Shown here: piece after piece, positions 56,942-64,000 of the stretch
Layout of the letters: each line of letters opens with the position of its first letter
Position numbering within the stretch: the first letter of the stretch is position 1
Source of the DNA: Mesostigma viride
Taxonomy: Eukaryota > Streptophyta > Mesostigmatophyceae > Mesostigmatales > Mesostigmataceae
Assembly (NCBI GenBank): GCA_009746045.1
Contig: RPFO01000076.1
Span: forward strand, 4,129,433 to 4,193,432
DNA length: 64,000 nucleotides
Reading direction: 5' to 3'
Notes under the pieces: model-generated
The model's database searches: none
The model's input: only the letters and a program-made list of their open reading frames with translations
What the model was told of the DNA's origin: nothing
Made by a program: the position numbers and the translations under genes

Positions 56942-57673
56942 TGTTGCACGGATGCAACATGCCATTTGTGGTATTAAATTATCCGTCCCGGTCGATCGGC
57001 GCCGACCGTAATCCGGCGCCAGTGCCGAGGCCATAGTATAGTTGGCAGCCGAGGCAATCCGTGTGGAAGTAAGTGTAGAAGTTTTGCTGACGAACTTGGC
57101 CTTTGCGCCGTAGGCAGACCTAGCGCCTGAACGGGAGTTACGGACAGCCAAGTGGCACTGCACATGCGTTATGATGGTACCTACGGACATTTGGATATTT
57201 TCAGGAGAGGCCTCTAGCCGTACTGGTCTTTAATGTGTTCTAGACGGTTCGAGAAGCCCGTCCCCGCGGACCTCACGTCATGCCTGGTTGGCAGCGCCAG
57301 GCGCAGCCACCAACGGGGACGAAGGGACAAAATAGGAAGGCACGAGCTATGCCAGCAATCCGGACCTTGTATCGTAATTTACCACGTTGCTCTACAGATT
57401 ATTTACCATCGCTTAATCCTGGAGTGTAAATCTCCTGTGGGCTCGAGTGTGAATCCCTCGCCTACTGGGTGTAAGTCTTCCCGCATTGAGTGTTTTAATC
57501 TGTGTGGTAACATTGTAATATACGAAACCGGTTTTCCGGGTTTGAGCTTATTCGTATTGTGTGACAAGTATTCTTAAGCCACCATCGTGCGCTGTGACGC
57601 ATAGGAAGTCAAAGGTCTTTCGCATTCATTCTCAATCATTAAGGCGCTATTTTAAATAGCCATACGTGTTAAA
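56942..57673 (+). repeat. G4 3' LTR
   Basis: 732 bp, matching 49,003-49,737; followed by the target duplication AGCTA (57,674-57,678). Confidence 0.92.
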
Positions 57674-57678
57674 AGCTA

Positions 57679-58079
57679 CCTGCCTCATTGTTGTGCACAC
57701 ACACAACAGGTTGCCCGTGTCGAGGTAAGGCAAGGGCACATGACGTGCCCAGCCACCTCCTTGTACATTGTGGTTGAATTGGGCATGGTCAGGAGCCTTT
57801 TGGATGGCACAGGAAGTGTTAGTGTGCCTTAATAATCACTAATGCCTTCCTTAGCGTCTGCACAGGTGGCCAACTGCCAAAATTAATAACTGCTACAGCT
57901 GAGCTCAGAATGCCACCAAACTTTGACAGTGCCTTCTATGGTCATGACAGAATTTGACTATTACTTTTTAGGCCTAATTGATGTGTTATGAGTGTGTATG
58001 TGGACGCCCCGCCTGAAAAAGCGTATTTTTGGCCAAAAAATTAATAACTCAAAGGGATGTGCTGATTTTGTTGATCCAA
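57679..58079. other. Spacer between G4 and C3
   Basis: About 400 bp, AT-rich. No gene, repeat partner or RNA recognised. Confidence 0.5.
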
Positions 58080-58816
58080 TTAGGTAGAAACAATGTCCCA
58101 TGACATTTTAATATGGGTATTACTTTTTTCATGCAACTGGTTCTCCCACTGTTCTGGGCAAGAATTTGCGCAGCAACTCGTCAGCAGAGCTTGTGAGCTC
58201 CTGGTCCTTGCCGGCTGGACTGACCCTAGGCTGCTGGCTAGCAACCTTTATCCTCACACCAGGCCTACGACCCTCGATAGGCTCGCCACTCGTCGTGACG
58301 ACCAAGGTTCGTGTGTGAAGACGCTCGTTGCCTCGTTGAGCCTCGAGCTATATGCAACCTCGTTCCATCCTTGTTCCTCGGTCATGAGCAACGCTGGGCA
58401 ACGCTACATTGCCAGAGCCTCGTATCGCTGCCTGCATCCTCGTTGCAGGCAGCATACAGGAATCTCTGGCTATCCTGTGTCTAGGACAGCACAGGACCTG
58501 CCACAGTCCTGCAAGGACTTACATCCTTGCAGACCTGCTGGCTGGTTACTGGCTTCTACTAGCCACAGTACCGTTGAGCCCTCAGTACACTGTGTCCCAG
58601 TCACGTGAGAGTCCAGGCTAAGCCTGTGCAGGCACGGCCTGCCACGTGTCCTGTCCACTATGCCCTGAGTGTGCCCCGCCCTCGCCCACCGGTCGGCAGT
58701 ACTTCGGGACTTGATAACTTTCTAGTCCCTTGTCTGTTCTAGGCGGTTGACACGGCGTTGGAAAGGTCTCCTCAACCTGCATCCATCTAGCACATTGGTG
58801 CCCCAATATGCTAACT
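58080..58816 (-). repeat. C3 3' LTR
   Basis: Read on the minus strand it starts AGTTAGCATATTGG right after the purine tract AAGAAAGGGTTGG, as in C2, and shares CCTTTCCAACGCCGTG and TTATCAAGTCCCGAAGTA with the C2 LTR. The far end is inferred from CTACCTAA at about 58,080, similar to the C2 end CATCTAA. The middle is diverged from C2. Confidence 0.65.
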
Positions 58817-59748
58817 CCAACCCTTTCTTGTTTTGGAGCTTGGACCAGCCTGAGAACCTATCAGCCACTGTCCCCACAAGCCTTCAGACATCTGATCCCT
58901 CCCAGAGACCAGACCTGCCTTTTTTTTGGAACCTGAGGTGCCTCCAAATATTAGCTAGGCCTGCTCATTGGTTCAAAGGTTGCCCTCTGACCCACATGAC
59001 ATCCCAACCCTTTCTTTGGGAACCTGGTGTAGATTAAAGTTAGGTCTTCACTTAGTCAGAGGAGTTTGGATAGAGGAGTCCATGAACGTACTATTGTGAG
59101 TTCCTGGTCATCCAGTTATCACAGGCGCCCGTTCATATGGCGCCCGCCACGGAGCCTCCTTTATCTTTTAAATCCTTCCAAAGACTGAGAGAGCCCTGAC
59201 AAATGTTAGCCAACACATGGGGAGCCCATGTCCTCACTGAGTCTCACTCAGGATTCATACATGCCAGGCTGAGGTCAGCTGGGGAATCGAACCCCACCCC
59301 ATCCTCCAGGTTTGGATCAGCTCCTGGAACTGAGCATCACAAACAACAAGACATGACAATAACAAGATTATGTTTTATTATAAAGGAGTATAACCCATAG
59401 TGAGGCCCCTGGCAACCACGTCCAACATGGTCACACAACCAGGGATTTTATTAGCATGCAACAGGTTGGTTACAGAGAATATATACAAATGTACAGCAAC
59501 CTGTTAGAGCCAACACTTGGGCTGCCCTTGCAGGGTCCATTCCATGAAGACCCAAGGCCCATTACAAAGTCCTTAAGACTCTTCTGCAGCTCCATGACAG
59601 AGCCAGGCGAAATTCTCAGCCAGGGGAGTGACTCCACCCTGACCCCTGTCCAGCAGAGTGTGTCTGAACTCTGAAGGACCTGCTGTCAGCCACCACGTGG
59701 CTGCCCAGCCCACTGGGATGCCTCCCACCTAGAGCAAGGCTGTTTGGT
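58817..59748 (-). promoter_or_regulatory. C3 3' untranslated region with T-arm-like motif and two polypurine tracts
   Basis: The T-arm-like sequence (plus strand TGGGGAATCGAACCCCA, 59,280-59,296) and two complements of AAGAAAGGGTTGG (58,817-58,829 and about 59,004-59,016) match the arrangement in C2. A block with GGCGCC pairs near 59,120-59,150 also matches C2 at about 41,010-41,040. Confidence 0.65.
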
Positions 59749-62442
59749 CTACTCTGGCCCTCCCCCCTTGGAGGCCATGAGCCCACGAAGCAAAGGGTAT
59801 TGCAGCTCAGCCTTCTCCTCCAGCTTGGTGAGAGCATCTGCAGGGTTGTCCACGCCAGCCACATGTTCAATGTTAGCTAAGCAAGACATTTCCTTGAGCA
59901 ACAAATAATCAAGGTCCCTGCTCCTGGCCAGCTGCCTGTGCACAAACTGCACCATGCCCATGCTGTCAGTTCTTACCAGTGTGTGCATCTGCAACCGACA
60001 GGAAGCCACTTGACATAGCTGGTAAAATAGCTCCCTCAAGTAAAGAGCAGTATGAAGCCCTTCACAGATTGCCCTGCACTCAGCAATGTCACTGCTGGGA
60101 GTTACCCTGTTTTGCAACCGACTGTACCAGCAGACCAGAGAGGACTGTTCCTGCACCAGGGATATTAATGCTGCTGCACGGCCCCTGACCTCTGTGACCT
60201 TCCTACTATCCATAGAACTGTCCACATAGAGCATCATGTCAAAAGGCCTGTACAAATCCAAAGGACCCAGCATGAGAGGGGGAGACATGCGAACAGCCTC
60301 TACCACTCTCTCAGCACCCACCTCAACCAGTTGGGAATCGGTCAACCGACTCAGTACCAACAGGTCAGGAGCACAAATGCTGGCCAGCCATGCCAACATA
60401 CCTCGTATTGTTGCACATCTGGCCTGGGTGATGGGCTCCTGCAAGGCATCTATGATCTGCTGAGGATAATCCTTACCACCCTCCAGCTGGATGGACCATG
60501 TACCCTGCTGATGGACCAAGGTCGCCTGCATTCCACAAAACACCATGGGCTCATTCTCAACCATGTACTGGATCTTACCCAGTTCAAACCGTTTCTGGAT
60601 CCTGGCCAGAGTCAACTCTTGCCAAGTGGGATGGCCCAGGAGATGCAGATCATCACCATGCAGGGAGGCAAACGCTGGCAGCCCCTCATAGCTACCCTGA
60701 AACAGACAAGGATCAACTGGAGAGACTGAGAGACCACAGACAGACCTGAGGTACTTCTCCAAGCTCTTCCTCCAGATGATGGGACTCGATCTAAGGCCTT
60801 CCACGCCTTTGAGAATCCTCAAATACCTCGTCTTCAGCTCTGCCCTCCACACTGCAGGCACCTTAACAAAGAAAGGGGGTATTGTGCGCCAAGTATCCTG
60901 TGCTTCCTGCTGATCACCCTTAAGAAAAGCCCTCTTGAAATCTACCAACACAGAGCTATAGGGTATCCCCTTCTGCAGAAAAGACAAGTAAATGCACAAC
61001 AAAATCCTCCATGTATCATGCAGCATCCCTGGTGTGTAAAGCTCCTCATCTGCTAACTGTCCAGTGCCATGGTACTCAGTCACAACTGGTCTAACATGTG
61101 GCACCTGCACGCCATCTACCTCCTTGAGCTTGAGGACAAACAATCTGAGCAGCTGGTGATCCTCAGGGAGGACATCCACAGGCTCTGCACAGTTGGCAAC
61201 TATCCACTCATGCCCAGAAGCAACAAAGCCAAGAGTCCATGCCTTAGCCATCTTGGGGCTTTGCATCATCTCCACTAGCTTGCGCCAAGGTACAGGACTC
61301 GTTCCTGGGATCTGGTACCTCTGCACACCCAACTCACGTGGGTCAAACGTAGTAGGGAGGATCAGCAGGTCCCCAGCAATGGGCTCCTTTGTATCAGGAC
61401 CCTCTGCCTCTAGACCCCTCACAGCCCTTACAGCCACACTAAGACCCTGGGAGTAGCGATATCTCTGCAAGGGAAGGCGGCCCTGCCCTTCTAATGCTAG
61501 CTCCTCAGAGGATATCCTCACCCCTGGTAAGCACAAGAAGTTCTGACCTAGAATGGCAGGCCCCTGATACCCTTCAACACACTGAACGTGGTGGGCCCCC
61601 AGGATAGGCACACTCACTTCTCCCAAGATCTTCATGGACACATTCCCAGAGAAATCAGACACAGCTAGGCAGCTAGGGGATGACCACTGCAAGCCTGCAG
61701 CATCCTCTACCCTTAGAATGGACACCTGTGAGTTGGTATCCACTTCTAGTGCTGGTGCCCCACATGACCCCCATCCCGTGAGCTTAGATACCTTGGGATC
61801 ACGCTTGCTGTTCTGCAGAGCTCGAATGATGTCCGCCATAAGCAGCCCCCTGGACTGTGGTGCAGCCCTGGCCACCTCTGGCCTTGTGACAGACGTCTCA
61901 GCAGACTCCTGCTCACCCTCATCCATCCAGGACAGACCATAATCCAAGCATGGTGGGTTAGCATCTGCTGCCTGGCTCTCATCCTGCTCATCTCCCTCCA
62001 AGGGAGGATCAGGGCCGTCTTCAGGCCAGATTGCAGTTGGCCTTCTCTCCTTGACGTGAGCCCAGGATAGCCTGTACACGTGCTTGGGATTACTCTCCAA
62101 AGCCACCAGACAAGAATGGTTAGCTTCCTCAACATGGGTTACCTGCCCATCTTGCCACTTGCCACGCTTGCCTGGTAATGACGGTTCCTTCCACATCCTG
62201 ACCCTCAGTCCCACCTGGGGCCTCAGCATTTTCCAACCCTTGTCCTTACGCCTCAATCTGGAAAACACCCTGTCTGCCTTCTTCAGGCAGGCTGCCACCA
62301 CGTCCTGTGATAGCATACCAAACTGCAATGCCAGGGGAGAGACTGCCACACCATCATAGTAATAGGTTACCCTGTGGTTAAGCTGCTCCTCAATCCCCTT
62401 ACACCAAGCTGCTTTCTCTAGAGCTGATGCCACAACAGGCAC
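59749..62442 (-). CDS. pol: C3 integrase C-terminus, retropepsin-like domain, reverse transcriptase and RNase H
   Basis: 897 codons, uninterrupted. The integrase C-terminal part (LRPQVGLRVRMWKEPSLPGK) comes first. The retropepsin-like domain follows: LEVDTNSQVSIL with D235, and PAILGQNFL. The triad is DTN as in C2. RT has VPHVRPVVTEYHGTGQL, DFKRAFLKGD, GLRSSPIIW and the catalytic HGDD at about 595-598. RNase H ends with NPADALTKLEE. This ORF shows directly, in one frame and one polypeptide, that the protease-like domain sits between integrase and RT in this family. Confidence 0.93.
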   Translation of the reverse strand: MPVVASALEKAAWCKGIEEQLNHRVTYYYDGVAVSPLALQFGMLSQDVVAACLKKADRVFSRLRRKDKGWKMLRPQVGLRVRMWKEPSLPGKRGKWQDGQVTHVEEANHSCLVALESNPKHVYRLSWAHVKERRPTAIWPEDGPDPPLEGDEQDESQAADANPPCLDYGLSWMDEGEQESAETSVTRPEVARAAPQSRGLLMADIIRALQNSKRDPKVSKLTGWGSCGAPALEVDTNSQVSILRVEDAAGLQWSSPSCLAVSDFSGNVSMKILGEVSVPILGAHHVQCVEGYQGPAILGQNFLCLPGVRISSEELALEGQGRLPLQRYRYSQGLSVAVRAVRGLEAEGPDTKEPIAGDLLILPTTFDPRELGVQRYQIPGTSPVPWRKLVEMMQSPKMAKAWTLGFVASGHEWIVANCAEPVDVLPEDHQLLRLFVLKLKEVDGVQVPHVRPVVTEYHGTGQLADEELYTPGMLHDTWRILLCIYLSFLQKGIPYSSVLVDFKRAFLKGDQQEAQDTWRTIPPFFVKVPAVWRAELKTRYLRILKGVEGLRSSPIIWRKSLEKYLRSVCGLSVSPVDPCLFQGSYEGLPAFASLHGDDLHLLGHPTWQELTLARIQKRFELGKIQYMVENEPMVFCGMQATLVHQQGTWSIQLEGGKDYPQQIIDALQEPITQARCATIRGMLAWLASICAPDLLVLSRLTDSQLVEVGAERVVEAVRMSPPLMLGPLDLYRPFDMMLYVDSSMDSRKVTEVRGRAAALISLVQEQSSLVCWYSRLQNRVTPSSDIAECRAICEGLHTALYLRELFYQLCQVASCRLQMHTLVRTDSMGMVQFVHRQLARSRDLDYLLLKEMSCLANIEHVAGVDNPADALTKLEEKAELQYPLLRGLMASKGGGPE

Positions 62443-63000
62443 ACTCTAGCTGCTAGCACCACTGTTTTTACTTCACGTATAGATCTCTCTACAGCTCCCT
62501 GCTGCCCATGGCACTAGGGACCACTACCAACTTACAAGGAAGCTGGTCAGCCAGCTTGATCAAGCAGTCAAACTGCAAGTCAGCTTGCACCTTGGTGTAC
62601 ACCCCAAAGCCTGGCAACAAAGACTGGAGACCCATCAACAGCTGATGCTCCTGCATTCCAGGAAGAATGGTCAGCAACCTATATCTGCTAAACCTATCCA
62701 CCCCACCAACAGATACATGCCCCTGATGTGTTGGATGTCCACCTGGATATCCCCCGCTCTCTAGCAGGTTCTCTGGCATGGGACTGTGGGAGGCGAACAG
62801 CATTCTCCTGACAGACACAATTCTGAGCAGCTGCACTGCAGGCCTCTAGCAAAGGCTCCTTGCCAATCTTCCAAGCAAACATCTCTGCCTGCTTAGAGTG
62901 ACCAAAGATATGGTGTAGAGTGTTTCCAGCCTGAGCATAGCTCAACCCCCTGTCAGCCTGGCTGCACAGAGAGGAACGTGACAAAGACTGTGTGCTTGGG
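62443..63000 (-). pseudogene. pol: C3 integrase zinc-binding and catalytic region, frameshifted
   Basis: The zinc-binding start LHHIFGHSKQAEMFAWKIG and NCVCQENA lies at about 62,930-62,810. A break follows. DRFSRYRLL and the second Asp (QADLQF) lie at 62,700-62,570. Another break occurs before GAVERSIREVK (about 62,500-62,470), and one more before the long ORF. The DDE residues are present but in three frames. Confidence 0.75.
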
Positions 63001-63329
63001 ATAGCACGACCCACCTGCTGTTCTCTTGCTCCAGGGACCTCCTCCAAGGTAGCTCGGCTCCCAGAGCCAGCCCCGTTCCCACAGAAGCTGCAGGTCCTTC
63101 CAGTCTGGCGCTTGACTCCCAGAGTCAACCCCAACAACTGGAGACCCTGCACCTGCCACAGGCACAGGGAATTCCACTGCTGCAGCAGCGTTATTGCAAT
63201 CATTGAGTGGAAGCACCTCATCATTCCCAACCCCTTGCTGCTGCACAAGAGGACACCCATTACTATGTACAACTGTTCGTCCCACTAGGGGTGATTGACT
63301 ATTTACAGGGGACAACATCTCAAGTCATG

Positions 63330-64000
63330 GCTTACCCACCTGGCCAGAGCCTGCTCCAGCAGACTTGGCCTGGTCTGGGCAGTCACGTCGCCAATGACCC
63401 GTCCTGCCACATCCAAAGCACTTGTCATCCTTCCCAGCAGCAGCCTTCTTCAGGCCACCCTGGTTCTGGCTGCTCTGACTGGCCTGGGTGCCCTGGCCCT
63501 GGCTCTTGCCTTGCCCTTGGCCACCCTTGTTCTGCTGACCACCCTGGTGACCACCAGCCTGCTGCTGACCCTTGCCTTTGGATCCCTGCTGCTGGCCCTT
63601 GCCACCTGGTTACCATTCTGCCTGCGCCTGTTAGCCTCTGACGCTACTAGGCCTGGGATCTACCTGAGCACCCTGCCCAGGGGCATCACCATGGACCTGA
63701 TGAGCGGAGGCTGAAGGGGCACAGTCACCTGGATGCTTGCAAGCAGCATTGTCAGATGGACGGATGTTAAAATACTTTTTGCAAGCTGGACGTCCCATCT
63801 GTCTGATCAGCAACATCCTAGCTGCATTTCTCCCATACATCAGCCCATGCGATCAGAAGTAATCTGCCACTGCTCTGTCGCAGATTGAAGCATGCTTGGC
63901 CCTTTCTCCCTGATCGTGTGAGCGTGCAGCTCCTAGCTACTGCCCTGATCTCAAAGGTATCATAGCTGAGCTTATAGTGATTAGTGAGGTTGAGTATATT
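63330..64000 (-). pseudogene. gag: C3 gag, C-terminal part with zinc knuckle
   Basis: A Gln/Gly-rich stretch (minus strand, about 63,610-63,440) is followed by the knuckle CFGCGRTGHWRRDC (about 63,420-63,375), as in C2 gag. Upstream (63,840-63,631) a separate reading starts MYGRNAARMLLIRQMGRPAC and contains C...C.HPGDC spacing, with no counterpart in C2. The 5' end lies beyond the window. Confidence 0.65.

Larger units (their letters stand above)
49003..57673 (+). mobile_element. G4: nearly complete Ty3/gypsy chromovirus, 8.7 kb
   Basis: LTRs at 49,003-49,737 and 56,942-57,673 start TGTTGCACGGATGCAACA and differ by about seven small changes. Target duplication AGCTA at 48,998-49,002 and 57,674-57,678. 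Order: gag, protease-RT-RNase H, integrase, C-terminal domain with chromodomain. Gag, pol, integrase and C-terminal pieces lie in successive frames. A run TTGGGGGGGGGAGG before the 3' LTR is the likely polypurine tract. G4 is the best model for the family to which G1, G2 and G3 belong. Confidence 0.95.
58080..64000 (-). mobile_element. C3: Copia-like element of the C2 family, 5' part beyond the window
   Basis: Minus-strand order from the right edge: gag tail with zinc knuckle, integrase (several frame breaks), retropepsin-like domain, RT, RNase H, 3' UTR and 3' LTR (58,816 to about 58,080). Proteins match C2 along their length. The integrase part is decayed, while the 897-codon integrase-C-terminus-to-RNase H ORF is open. 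The 5' LTR is outside the window, so age and target duplication cannot be judged. Confidence 0.88.

Overview
The window is a stretch of nuclear eukaryotic DNA made almost entirely of transposable elements. Evidence for a eukaryote: GT-AG introns in a CACTA-type transposase gene, several LTR retrotransposons, target-site duplications, microsatellites and foldback repeats. The Tnp2-type transposase and chromodomain Ty3/gypsy elements would suit a green alga or related protist, but nothing here identifies the organism. I recognise no ordinary host gene. The only ORFs not clearly tied to an element are a small protein with an RNase H1-type hybrid-binding domain (about 19.8-20.1 kb) and a poly-glutamine ORF (about 19.1-19.6 kb).

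Layout. 1-1.67 kb: first copy of a 1.7-kb non-coding element, repeated at 20.99-22.70 kb. 3.05-5.87 kb: decayed Ty3/gypsy relic G1 (minus strand), with gag lying downstream of pol. 5.90-12.05 kb: young Copia-like element C1 with two 345-bp LTRs that look identical and a 5-bp target duplication. 12.05-14.28 kb: non-coding DNA with a 36-bp tandem repeat. 14.28-18.50 kb: gypsy element G2 (minus strand) lacking its integrase. 18.50-19.11 kb: foldback repeats. 19.1-20.1 kb: the two small ORFs. 22.7-32.1 kb: a CACTA transposase pseudogene broken by a 2.4-kb modular element, followed by tandem duplications and a second, inverted copy of that element carrying different cargo. 32.15-47.70 kb: gypsy element G3 (minus strand), interrupted by Copia-like element C2 (33.86-42.02 kb) and by a 2.8-kb LTR composite (42.47-45.25 kb). 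49.00-57.67 kb: nearly complete chromodomain gypsy element G4 (plus strand). 58.08-64.0 kb: Copia-like element C3 (minus strand), cut by the window edge.

The main novelty candidate is the Copia-like group C1, C2 and C3. All three place a retropepsin-like domain between integrase and reverse transcriptase (IN-PR-RT-RH), whereas Ty1/copia elements have PR-IN-RT-RH. All three replace the protease D-T/S-G triad with DTN or DTQ, and the RT YxDD motif with HGDD. In C1 and C2 the first bases after the 5' LTR, where a primer-binding site should lie, are perfectly complementary (12 nt and 10 nt) to a site in the same element's 3' untranslated region. This suggests RNA cyclisation or an unusual priming mode.

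The nesting gives a partial order of events. G3 is older than C2 and the LTR composite. G1-flanking DNA is older than C1. The CACTA gene is older than the modular element that splits its exon.
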